A stretch of 64,000 bases of DNA from Sphingobacteriaceae bacterium GW460-11-11-14-LB5 (lineage in GTDB: Bacteria; Bacteroidota; Bacteroidia; Sphingobacteriales; Sphingobacteriaceae). Positions 45,116 to 54,100 of the stretch are shown here, piece after piece; the stretch's first letter is position 1; each line of letters starts with the position of its first letter. The notes under the pieces were generated by a model that saw nothing but the letters and a program-made list of their open reading frames with translations, was not told the origin of the DNA and ran no database searches. The translations under genes and the position numbers were made by a program. The DNA lies in the NCBI GenBank assembly GCA_002151545.1, contig CP021237.1:4960001-5024000 (forward strand), given 5' to 3'.

Positions 45116-45337
45116 ATATCGCCTTCCTGAAGCAGATTTAAAAAATTTTTCTTTTTTAATTGCTTCGTCCCTGGTTTGGAACTCTTCATAATAAAAAATA
45201 ATGAAGGGGAGATAAGCCTTATTTGATTTCGTCTTACCAGCGTTGTGTTCTTTTATTCGTTTCTCTAAATCTTCGCAATGCCCTTTGTAAAAATAATCAA
45301 AGTGCACACTTTTAATTACATAGGCAAAGTAACTCAT
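45092..45337 (-). CDS. Small GIY-YIG endonuclease between tRNA-Arg repeats
   Basis: An 81-residue single-domain GIY-YIG protein. The two motif halves are YFAYVI (about 3-8) and YFYKG (about 15-19); Arg27 in LEKRIKEHN and Glu63 in DEAIKKEKFF are the expected catalytic residues, and the tail SGRRYLKNK is typical. The ATG lies in the T-arm sequence of a broken tRNA copy (ATGAGTT), and the last codons, ATG GTC CCG TAG, are the 5' end of the intact tRNA-Arg. The gene is thus exactly enclosed by tRNA sequence. Family members are often annotated as UPF0213-type nucleases; a homing-like role is inferred from this position only. Confidence 0.88.
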   Translation of the reverse strand: MSYFAYVIKSVHFDYFYKGHCEDLEKRIKEHNAGKTKSNKAYLPFIIFYYEEFQTRDEAIKKEKFFKSASGRRYLKNKMVP

Positions 45338-45412
45338 ATCTAAAGTTTAGGAAACTTCTATTCCCTGCCCGACTTTTGTCGTTCAGGCGGGTATCCGTTG
45401 AACTACGGGACC
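45331..45412 (-). pseudogene. Broken 5' copy of tRNA-Arg with palindromic insertion
   Basis: Matches the intact tRNA-Arg from its 5' base to the T-stem (GAGTT) and then passes into the GIY-YIG gene, so the 3' part is missing. The D-loop is split by 28 bp (45364-45391) whose halves GCCTGAACGAC and GTCGGGCAGG nearly pair; CCTGCCCG/CGGGCAGG words of this kind recur in this genome, for instance at about 31242. It cannot form a functional tRNA. Confidence 0.9.
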
Positions 45413-45430
45413 ATTTTATTTTTCAATACC

Positions 45431-45471
45431 ACCTTAATGGTTCAGGCGGGTATCCGTTAAACCATAGTGCC
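45431..45471 (-). pseudogene. Second, diverged tRNA 5' fragment
   Basis: On the minus strand GGCACTATGGTTTAACGGAT is followed by ACCCGCCTGAAC. It has the layout of a tRNA acceptor strand and D-arm and shares 18 bases (plus strand TTCAGGCGGGTATCCGTT, 45441-45458) with the insertion junction of the neighbouring broken copy. No anticodon or T-arm follows. The rest of the 331-bp gap to metG contains only the metG terminator. Confidence 0.55.
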
Positions 45472-45612
45472 ATTTGTTGCGCAAATATAACAAAAGTTTT
45501 GTCGCAAGAGAATTCATTTTAACAAGCATTTATCTAAGGATAATTGTCTTTAAAAACATAAAAAATCAATTATAATAGACGCTACTTAGGATAATGCATA
45601 GGGATAAGCAAT

Positions 45613-45646
45613 AAAAAAAGCCATTTGAAATGAATCAAATGGCTTT
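45613..45646 (-). terminator. Terminator of metG
   Basis: AAAGCCATTTGA and TCAAATGGCTTT arms (12 bp) with a T-run on the minus strand, 23 nt beyond the metG stop. Confidence 0.88.
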
Positions 45647-45668
45647 ATATTTTAATGCAGTTAAAATA

Positions 45669-47777
45669 CTATCTGATTACACTGCCTTCCTGAAACTTTT
45701 CTACAGGTGCTACAAAAGTAAGTTTGCCTTCAGCATTTTCGGCCATCAAAATCATGCCTTGCGATAAAATCCCTTTGATTTCTCTGGGCGCCAGGTTAAC
45801 AATCATACTAACCTGTTTGCCTACAATATCTTCAGGTTTATAATATTCGGCAATACCAGAAACCACAGTTCTTTCATCAATACCTGTATTTACTGTTAAC
45901 TTTAACAGTTTTTTGGTTTTCTCTACCTTTTCTGCAGCTATAATAGTGGCCACACGGATATCCATTGCCGAGAAATCGTCGAACTGGATATTTTCTTTTG
46001 CCGGAACAGCAACAACATTACTCGCCGCATTACTGGCCTTGCTTTGGTTGAGCTTCTCGATCTGAAAGTCGATCTCAGCATCTTCAATTTTATCAAACAA
46101 GAGCACGGCCTCGCCAATTTCGTGACCACGTTTTAACAGGCTCACCGTACCTGCATCATCCCAGTCATGACCGCCATTTTTAAGCATCTTCATTAACTTT
46201 TCGGCCGTAAATGGCAGGAAAGGTTCGATCAGGATCTGAATATTGGCTGCTATCTGAAGTGCAATATGCAAGATTGTTCTTACGCGGTCTTCGTCGGTTT
46301 TAATAAGTTTCCATGGCTCGGTTTCGGCCAGGTATTTATTTCCTAAACGGGCAACATTCATTACCTCTGATAGTGCCTCTCTAAAACGGTAGTTTTCGAT
46401 AGATGCCGAGATTTTAGCAGGGTAGCTGGCCAGCTCGTCTATAACCGCCTGATCTACTTCTGTAATTTCCATGCAGGTAGGCACCGTACCACCGAAGTAT
46501 TTATGGGTAAGCACGACAACACGGTTTACAAAGTTGCCGAGTATGGCTACCAGTTCGTTGTTATTTCTCGCCTGAAAATCTTTCCAGGTAAAATCGTTAT
46601 CCTTAGTCTCAGGAGCGGTTGCAGTTAATACATAACGCAATACATCCTGCTTGCCTTCAAACTCTCTTAAATATTCGTTTAACCAAACTGCCCAGTTTTT
46701 AGAAGTCGATATTTTTTGTCCTTCTAAATTTAAGAATTCGTTTGCGGGCACATTATCCGCCAAAGTATATTCGCCATGTGCCATTAACATCGCAGGGAAA
46801 ATAATGCAATGGAAAACGATATTATCTTTACCGATAAAGTGAACCAATTTGGTTTCGTCGCTTTTCCAGTATTCTTCCCAACCACACTTATCGTTTTCGT
46901 AACTGCTGATGTAATATTCTTCAGCCTTAGGATTCCATACATCCAGCTTTGCATAGTTACACAGCTCTTTGGTCGCAGAAATATATCCAATAGGGGCATC
47001 AAACCACACATAAAGCACTTTACCTTCAGCATCGCGAAGCGGAACACGCACGCCCCAATCTAAATCGCGGGTCATTGCTCTTGGCTGTAAGCCTGCATTT
47101 AACCAGCTTTGGCATTGGCCATATACATTCGGGCGCCACTCTTTATGGCTTTCGATATAAGTACGTAAACGGTCTTCATATTTATCCAGTGGCAGAAACC
47201 AGTTCTTTGTTTCTTTTAAAATGGGTTTATCGCCTGATAGCGTCGATTTTGGATTGATTAAGTCGGTTGCATTAAGCGTAGAGCCACAGTTTTCGCACTG
47301 ATCGCCATAAGCATTTTCGTTACCACATTTAGGGCAGGTACCGGTAATGTAACGATCGGCCAAAAATTGTTTTGCAGTGGCATCGTAATATTGTTCGGTA
47401 ATTTCTTCTGTAAAAACACCTTTATCGTAGAGGGTTTCGAAGAAATCGGCAGCTGTTTGATGATGGGTAAGCGATGAGGTACGGTGATAGATATCGAAAG
47501 ATACCCCGAATTCTTTAAACGAATCGCCAATAATTTTATGGTACTTATCTACCACTTCCTGAGGCGTAATTCCTTCTCTTTTGGCTTTTAAAGTAATGGG
47601 CACACCATTTTCGTCAGATCCACAGATGAACTTTACATCGCGTTTATTCGACCTTAAATAACGGGCATAAATATCTGCAGGGATGTAAACACCAGCCAGG
47701 TGTCCAATATGAACCGGTCCATTGGTATATGGAAGCGCTGCAGTTACGGTATATCTTTTTATTTTACTATTATCCAA
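45669..47777 (-). CDS. metG: Methionyl-tRNA synthetase
   Basis: A cytoplasmic class I synthetase of 702 residues that charges tRNA-Met. The HIGH motif is in YTNGPVHIGHLAG, the zinc knuckle in CPKCGNENAYGDQCENCG, the KMSKS equivalent in GQKISTSKNW, and the C-terminal ~110 residues are a Trbp111-like tRNA-binding domain (DIRVATIIAAEKVEKTKKLL). The frame extends to an ATG at 47909, but that would run into the divergent neighbour and upstream of the promoter; the TTG at 47777 (LDNSKIKRYTVTAALPY) lies 20 nt after a TATCTTTG box and is the likely start. Confidence 0.97.
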   Translation of the reverse strand: MDNSKIKRYTVTAALPYTNGPVHIGHLAGVYIPADIYARYLRSNKRDVKFICGSDENGVPITLKAKREGITPQEVVDKYHKIIGDSFKEFGVSFDIYHRTSSLTHHQTAADFFETLYDKGVFTEEITEQYYDATAKQFLADRYITGTCPKCGNENAYGDQCENCGSTLNATDLINPKSTLSGDKPILKETKNWFLPLDKYEDRLRTYIESHKEWRPNVYGQCQSWLNAGLQPRAMTRDLDWGVRVPLRDAEGKVLYVWFDAPIGYISATKELCNYAKLDVWNPKAEEYYISSYENDKCGWEEYWKSDETKLVHFIGKDNIVFHCIIFPAMLMAHGEYTLADNVPANEFLNLEGQKISTSKNWAVWLNEYLREFEGKQDVLRYVLTATAPETKDNDFTWKDFQARNNNELVAILGNFVNRVVVLTHKYFGGTVPTCMEITEVDQAVIDELASYPAKISASIENYRFREALSEVMNVARLGNKYLAETEPWKLIKTDEDRVRTILHIALQIAANIQILIEPFLPFTAEKLMKMLKNGGHDWDDAGTVSLLKRGHEIGEAVLLFDKIEDAEIDFQIEKLNQSKASNAASNVVAVPAKENIQFDDFSAMDIRVATIIAAEKVEKTKKLLKLTVNTGIDERTVVSGIAEYYKPEDIVGKQVSMIVNLAPREIKGILSQGMILMAENAEGKLTFVAPVEKFQEGSVIR

Positions 47778-47797
47778 AACAATTTTTATTAATTTGG

Positions 47798-47805
47798 CAA
47801 AGATA
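47798..47805 (-). promoter_or_regulatory. -7 promoter box of metG
   Basis: TATCTTTG on the minus strand, 20 nt before the TTG start of metG, in the 40-bp space between divergent genes. Confidence 0.6.
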
Positions 47806-47817
47806 AGTGTTTTGAAG

Positions 47818-48717
47818 ATGATTAAGCAGCCCCCGTATTTAAAAAAAGGAGATAAGATTGCCCTGGTATGTCCGGCAAAGAAATTACCCAAACCTATAAA
47901 CCATGCCATAGTGCAATTAGAAAGCTGGGGTTTGGAGGTTATTATTGGCGAAAGTGTATATGCCAGTCACCACCAGTTTGCAGGAACTGATGCTTTAAGA
48001 ACTAAAGACATTCAACGTTTTTTGGATGATCCATCTATAAAAGCAATTATTTCGGGCCGTGGTGGTTATGGCACCATCAGGATTATTGATGACCTGGATT
48101 TTACTGAATTTAACAAAAACCCGAAATGGTTTGTTGGTTTCAGCGATATTACCGTGCTGCTCTCCCATATAATTGCCCAATGCCATACGCAGTGTTTACA
48201 CGCCCAAATGCCTTATACTTTTGACGAATCTACTGAAGAAGCACTAATCTCTCTAAAAAAAGCGCTATTTGGCGAAAAACAGACCTATTCTTACCAAAGC
48301 GACTTTAAAAACAGGGCAGGAGAAGCAACCGGGCTTTTGATTGGTGGTAATTTAAGTTTGCTCACCATGGTACAGGGCTCGGTTTCCGAAATGGATTTTA
48401 CGCATAAAATTCTCTTTTTGGAGGACGTGGGCGAGCAAGAATATGGCATAGACCGCATGTTGCGCATGCTGAAAAGGGCGGGAAAGCTAAAAGCCTTAAA
48501 GGGTTTGATTATTGGCGCCTTTAATGAAATTGAAGAAGAAAAGATTTCTTTCGGTCAAACAGCTGATGAGGTAATTTGGGATATTGTTAAAGACTATAAT
48601 TTTCCGGTTTGCTTTAATTTCCCAACCGGCCATATCGACAATAACCTGAGTATGGTTCTAGGTGCCGAGGTGAGCTTAAAAGTAGAAACAAATAACGTTC
48701 AATTTAAATATTTATAA
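47818..48717 (+). CDS. LD-carboxypeptidase (S66 family)
   Basis: A 299-residue serine peptidase of the LdcA/MccF family, which removes the terminal D-Ala from murein tetrapeptides in the cytoplasm. The nucleophile region is ISGRGGYGTIRIIDDLD, followed by WFVGFSDITVLLSH (Ser), LIGGNLSLL, FLEDVGEQEYGIDRML (Glu) and NFPTGHIDNNLSM (His). The ATG at 47818 is chosen because the family begins at IKQPPYLKKGDKIALVCPAK; the longer frame would overlap metG. The DoxX gene follows within 2 bp. Confidence 0.93.
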   Translation: MIKQPPYLKKGDKIALVCPAKKLPKPINHAIVQLESWGLEVIIGESVYASHHQFAGTDALRTKDIQRFLDDPSIKAIISGRGGYGTIRIIDDLDFTEFNKNPKWFVGFSDITVLLSHIIAQCHTQCLHAQMPYTFDESTEEALISLKKALFGEKQTYSYQSDFKNRAGEATGLLIGGNLSLLTMVQGSVSEMDFTHKILFLEDVGEQEYGIDRMLRMLKRAGKLKALKGLIIGAFNEIEEEKISFGQTADEVIWDIVKDYNFPVCFNFPTGHIDNNLSMVLGAEVSLKVETNNVQFKYL

Positions 48718-48718
48718 G

Positions 48719-49126
48719 ATGGCGATTTTAGACAATTTAGGAAAATACCGCAATACAGGCTTGTTACTGCTACGCATTGGTTTAGGCGTAATGTTTATTA
48801 TTCATGGTTTCCCGAAACTTGCAGGCGGGCCAGATGGCTGGACTGGTTTAGGGGGAAGTATGAAAGTAATCGGCATCAACTTTTTACCGATATTTTGGGG
48901 CTTTATGGCGGCCGCTACCGAAACCTTCGGTGGTTTCCTTTTGATTGTAGGATTGTTTTTCCGTCCGGCATTAATTTTATTAATCTTTACGATGATTATA
49001 GCCGCACTGGTTCATTTCGGTAAGGGAGATGGTTTACAAGGCGCCAGCCATGCAATTGAATTAGGTATTGTTTTTTTCGGATTGATTTTTATCGGCCCGG
49101 GGAAGTATAGTGTGGATAAGAAATAA
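48719..49126 (+). CDS. DoxX family membrane protein
   Basis: A 135-residue four-helix membrane protein with the DoxX pattern (LLLRIGLGVMFIIHGFPKLAGG; GFMAAATETFGGFLLIVGLFFRPA; ELGIVFFGLIFIGPGKYSVD). It starts one base after the stop of the LD-carboxypeptidase gene and is surely co-transcribed with it. Function unknown; other DoxX members have been linked to redox processes in the membrane. Confidence 0.9.
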   Translation: MAILDNLGKYRNTGLLLLRIGLGVMFIIHGFPKLAGGPDGWTGLGGSMKVIGINFLPIFWGFMAAATETFGGFLLIVGLFFRPALILLIFTMIIAALVHFGKGDGLQGASHAIELGIVFFGLIFIGPGKYSVDKK

Positions 49127-49150
49127 GCTAACATTCCTTCAATCTAAAGA

Positions 49151-49184
49151 GAAAGGCCTGGAAAAATTTCCAGGCCTTTCTTTT
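49151..49184. terminator. Bidirectional terminator
   Basis: GAAAGGCCTGG and CCAGGCCTTTC arms followed by TTTT on the plus strand. It separates the DoxX gene from the convergent SusC/SusD locus. Confidence 0.85.
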
Positions 49185-49190
49185 AACAAA

Positions 49191-49640
49191 TCACCCATTA
49201 ATATTAATAGTAAAAAACCGCTTTACCATCTGGCCATTGCCCAGGGTAGCAGAAACGGTTAAGACAACCGACCCAGTGGTGCCAGAAGTAGGAAGCGGAG
49301 CATCAGCTGCTCCTCTTAAATCTTTAACCAGCTTAGTAAAAGTATAAGTACCACCACTTACTGTAGCTGTTCCTAAGTTGTTTACAACAGTACCTGTTAG
49401 CGTAGTAAATGATAGTGTTTTTATATCTCCACTGTATGTAATTACAATATTTACTGTTCCCGTTCCCTTAATAGTAGGAGTAGCAGCAGCATAACTCGAG
49501 TAAGTGCCAATAACTGTGCTGGTATTGCCGTCAAAAACAATTGTAGCTGGTGTATCAAGTGTTTCTGGTTGTTTCGGGTCTTTTTTGCATGAGGCTAAAC
49601 CTAGCACTGATGCAAATAATATGATTAAAATTCGTTTCAT
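49191..49640 (-). CDS. Putative lipoprotein at the end of the first SusC/SusD locus
   Basis: A 149-residue protein with lipoprotein signal (MKRILIILFASVLGLASCKK). The mature part is Thr/Ser/Gly-rich and all-beta by appearance (TPTIKGTGTVNIVITYSGDIK; TSGTTGSVVLTVSATLGNG), probably one Ig-like domain. It starts 10 bp after the SusD-like gene, so it is the third gene of the locus and may be a surface ligand-binding lipoprotein (SusE/F-like by position only). Confidence 0.75.
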   Translation of the reverse strand: MKRILIILFASVLGLASCKKDPKQPETLDTPATIVFDGNTSTVIGTYSSYAAATPTIKGTGTVNIVITYSGDIKTLSFTTLTGTVVNNLGTATVSGGTYTFTKLVKDLRGAADAPLPTSGTTGSVVLTVSATLGNGQMVKRFFTINING

Positions 49641-49649
49641 AGTTATTGA

Positions 49650-51125
49650 TTATTTATCCCAAAATACAGATTTTACAAATACTGAAGGTCGGGCTGGTGT
49701 GTTAGGATTATAGCTTCTTTCGTTAAATGAATAAGGCAATATGCGCGGAATAGCTGTTGCTGGAGTTACTGGCGCCAATACAGGAAAACCAGTTCTTCTC
49801 CAATCGGTCCATGGCTCAATAGCAACCCCAAAATTAGCTACAAATTTTTCTTCAATAATTTTTTGCAGTGCATTACCAGTAATAACAGTTCCGTTGGCTG
49901 AAGCAAGATAAGCAGCTAAGCCACCGTTTACCGCAGTGGCTTCTGCAGCATCCGAAAATTCCACAGCCGAAGCAAACGAGGCTGTTATACCTGCTTTATA
50001 ATAAGTATCTGCTGTAACCAAATCGCTTCCACCATTGGTTCTTGCATAATATTCTGCTAATATTTGATTTTGCTCAGCAAAAGTTAACATTCTTATTGGA
50101 GCTTCGCCAGAATATACACCTGCAGCTAGCTTTCCCCTTATATAAGTACTCATGCGCGAAAAAGCGGTACTTACCACTACATCACCATTTCCGTTTGTGG
50201 CGCCAACATAAACACCACCTTGTAAAGTGAGGAATGAATTTCTTCTGCTATCATTTTTACTGTTCATGATATCCACCAGTGTTTTACTTGGGAAAAACTG
50301 ATTTGGCCTTGAGCCTTCGAATTGGTGAATAGGATTGGTCTGATTAGCTGAAGTTAAAAACCGCATTTGAAAATTGTCAGCATTTGTTCTGAACAACTTA
50401 TTAGTTGCCAGAATAGCTAATATCCCTGTCTTGGCCTTGGTTGCATCAGCAGCTGTTGCATTGGTAGAGAAATAATGAATATACATCCTTAATTTCAATG
50501 CATTACCAAATCGCTCCCATTTATCCATATCGCCACCATAAAATAAATCATCAGTTGTTGGTGTCAACAAAGATGCTTTTTTAATATCAGCTATACCTTC
50601 GTCAATTAAGCCGAATAAATTATCATATATGGCAGAAGAGCCATCGAACTTTGGTTTTAAGTTTGCTTCATAACCCATTGCTTCTGAGTATGGAAGATCT
50701 CCAAAAGCATCTACATGGGTTTGGTAAACATAAGCCTTTACAAGCTCGGCAACACCAGCATATTTAGGGCTTGTTGCCTTGGTTTTCTCGATCACTTTCT
50801 GCAAGTCTGCCAGTGTACCTGCAAAAGTAGCCGCCCATGTATTATTGATATCGCTTTCACCAACTGCATATTTATCATATTGAGTAGGTTGCGCGGCGCC
50901 ACCGCCCTGTGCAGCAAACTGTTGTACCCATAAGGATGTAAACCGATGAATATCAGATCCCATAGTAAAGCCCACTCTACCTTGCGCTGCAGGTAAAACC
51001 AAACTTGCATCCGGATCTTTTAATCTTGTAGGATCATCATTAATGTCTACAAATTTCTTGCACGAGCTCAGTCCTATCATGGCTAACGCCAATCCAAAAA
51101 CTATTTCTTTTATATTAATTTTCAT
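49650..51125 (-). CDS. SusD/RagB-like lipoprotein (SusD-like_2 group)
   Basis: A 491-residue surface lipoprotein; the signal ends in IGLSSCKKFVDINDDP with the acylated Cys. The helical TPR-type scaffold and the segment LVLPAAQGRVGFTMGSDIHRF...FAAQGG are of the SusD-like_2 group, often linked to peptide or glycan uptake. It acts as the lid over the SusC barrel encoded 18 bp upstream. The substrate cannot be read from sequence, and no glycosidase or peptidase gene adjoins. Confidence 0.92.
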   Translation of the reverse strand: MKINIKEIVFGLALAMIGLSSCKKFVDINDDPTRLKDPDASLVLPAAQGRVGFTMGSDIHRFTSLWVQQFAAQGGGAAQPTQYDKYAVGESDINNTWAATFAGTLADLQKVIEKTKATSPKYAGVAELVKAYVYQTHVDAFGDLPYSEAMGYEANLKPKFDGSSAIYDNLFGLIDEGIADIKKASLLTPTTDDLFYGGDMDKWERFGNALKLRMYIHYFSTNATAADATKAKTGILAILATNKLFRTNADNFQMRFLTSANQTNPIHQFEGSRPNQFFPSKTLVDIMNSKNDSRRNSFLTLQGGVYVGATNGNGDVVVSTAFSRMSTYIRGKLAAGVYSGEAPIRMLTFAEQNQILAEYYARTNGGSDLVTADTYYKAGITASFASAVEFSDAAEATAVNGGLAAYLASANGTVITGNALQKIIEEKFVANFGVAIEPWTDWRRTGFPVLAPVTPATAIPRILPYSFNERSYNPNTPARPSVFVKSVFWDK

Positions 51126-51143
51126 ATTTAAACTCTCCTAATA

Positions 51144-54100
51144 CTAAAATGATAATTTTAAAAATCCACCATATGTTCTAGTTTGAGGCTGGCCATTATA
51201 TTCTATCCCTTGCCCATTACCAACACCTAAAAGGTTATTCTCTGGATCTAAGTGAGGGAAATTAGGCGCATACATCAAAAGATTTCTTCCTGTTAACCCA
51301 ACATTAATTCCTTTTATAAATTTAAGTTTGGTTAACAATTTGCCTGGGATACGATAAGACAATGTGGCTTCGCGCAACCTGATCCAGGAACCATCAAAAA
51401 CAGCATATTCTTGAGCTGCTGCTGAATATAAATCGCCATAATACTGCTCTGCTGTGATTAAAGTATTGTTTGGTGTGCCATCTGCGTATACGGCATTGTG
51501 CACATATAAACGATCTCTGTTGCCGGTTTCGGCAGCAACACCGTACCTTCTTAAATCGGTAATTGTTCTGGAATAAATATCACCACCGTAACGGATATCT
51601 GCAAATAAGCTTAACGACAGGCCTTTATAAGAGAATGTTGTATTTACACCACCAGTCCATTTTGGATTTGGATCACCTATTGGCTGTAATTCTGTGGTAT
51701 TGATCTGACCAGAGCTCAATCTACCGTTCGCATCAACAACATCTTTACCATTAAGTTTTTTAAATACCTGACCAAAAAGGGTACCATATTGATATCCTGT
51801 AACAATACGGCCTTGTGGATTTGTAAAACCACCGTTACCGATAAAAGGCACACCAGGGGCTAATTCTACAACTTCATTTCTTCCTTTTGTAAAGTTTACG
51901 GATAGATCCCAGTTAAAATTTGTAGATCTTACCGGTGTTCCACTAATCAATAATTCAATTCCATGGGCTTTTAAGGTTCCTGCATTTAACAGGGTGCTGG
52001 TAAAACCAGAAGAAGGTGCGCTTGGAACAGAAAATATAATATCGGTACTTTTCGTACTGTAGTAGGCAACATCAATACTTAATCTATCTTTTAAAAACTT
52101 AGCTTCTAAACCAATTTCTTTTGATGCGGTAAATTCTGGTTTGATATTAATGTTACCAGCTGCATCCGAATACGTTTGTCCATTTACACCATTAAACGGG
52201 AAAATTAAATTTGGCCCAAAACCGTCAGAAGGACCTGCGGTACCAAAATATGTACCAGTGCTATATATCGGAGCCTCTCTACCCACCTTAGCATAATTTG
52301 CCCTTAGTTTTAGGTAAGTTAAAATATCATTTTTCTTTAACTCAGGAAAAGCCTCTGTAGCAATGAAACTGGCATCAACTTTAGGATAAAAATAACTTCT
52401 TTTATCAGGAGCAAATGTTGAAGAAACATCTCTACGTCCGGTAAAAGATAAATAGGCAAATGATTTATAGTCTAAACTAATATCAGCATATACCCCCACT
52501 AAACTCTGTTCAGTTATAGTTTGTAACGGAACATATGTTAAGGTATTAGAAATGTTATAATTATGAGCTGCCTGTATGCCATTACCGGTTACCTGTAATT
52601 GATCTTGTCTTCTGTAATTTATCTCATTTCCGAGTAAGAACCTGGCACCAAAATCTTTTAAGAATCTTTTATTGGCCACCAAGTTAAAATACGAACTCAC
52701 TTCACGTCTGTTTGTCGTATTATCAATAATAGAACCGGCCCTACTTGCTGATTGGTTATTGTTAGATGATTTCTCATTTATTGTTTTCGATACATTGGTA
52801 TACTGATCTATACCAATTTTATAATTAGCACTCAACCAATCTGCTATTTTATAATCAAGGCCAGCATTACCAATTACACGGTCTATTTTTTGTTTAAACA
52901 GAATATATTTGATAGACCATAATGGATTATCTGTTCCTAAAATATTGTAATAGGTATAGGCTGGGTTATTAACACGACTTGTAGGGATGTTATTTAAACC
53001 AGCAGGGGTTTCGAAAGGATAATTCGCTAGATTATAAGTCCTAGGTAATGTAGCGCCATCAAACAAAGGGTTCGATCTTGCATTTCCAGTTGGCGTACCT
53101 ACAGAATTATTATGAACATATTGCACAGATGCACTCACTGTAAGCTTTTTAGTCAATTCTGTACTGGCATTAACAGTAAAGTTGTTTTTAGCTAAAGTAT
53201 TATTATCTATATATCCGCTCTCCTTAAAGTTTCCGTAGTTAAAGTAGTAGGCCGTTTTATCAGTACCACCAGAAAAAGTAACATTATTCTGCAGGTTAAA
53301 GCCTCCTTTAAATATATCCTTAACGTTATCAGGATAGGCGGTAAGGGTTTCTGGATTTCCGAGGTAATTGGTAACAGTTTGCCCGGTTATCTTTGCCCCC
53401 CACGACATTTGAGAGAAAGAATCATATAATCCATTGGTTCCCTGCGAGTATTCGTTCTGATAATCAGGCAAACGATTAACTTCTATATAATTGTAGTTAC
53501 TGCTTAACTCCACTCTTCCGTTTTGTCCTTTGCTCCCTTTTTTAGTAGTCACAATAACAGCACCAGCAACCGCCCTTGAACCATACAGCACAGCAGCAGC
53601 TGGTCCTTTTAATATCGTTACAGATTCGATATCATCCTGGTTTAAATCAATACCTCTGTTTGAGTTTGTACTACCAGTATTAACATTTTGCACACCACCG
53701 CCATTATCTATAGGAATACCATCTAGTACCCATAATGGTTGGTTCGATCCCGTAAAAGTTGTGGCTTGCCTGATGTTAATATTTGATGATGCACCTGTTG
53801 CTCCTCCTGTTGATAAGATTTTCACGCCAGCTACTTTACCTGCGAGTGCATTAACCACATTGGTTGAACGACCGGCCGTTAGATCGCTGTTCTTAACCGT
53901 AGTAGTCGCATAACCTAATGATTTGGTTTCGCGTTTTTGCCCTAATGCGGTAACAATTACTTCAGATAAAGATTTGGAATCTGTTTCTAAAGATGCATTT
54001 ACTACGCTACCTCTAATGGCCACTTCTTGCGTAGAGTAGCCTACAGAAGAAAAAACTAACGCTTTGGCATCTGCACTTACCTTAATCGAAAATTTACCTG

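Noticed and set aside
45092..45337. GIY-YIG frame as a spurious open frame caused by the tRNA duplication
   Set aside because: Both catalytic motif halves, Arg27, Glu63 and normal family length are present, so it is accepted as a gene.
45669..47909. Longer metG from ATG 47909
   Set aside because: It would overlap the divergent LD-carboxypeptidase gene and start upstream of the -7 box; the extra 44 residues do not resemble MetG.
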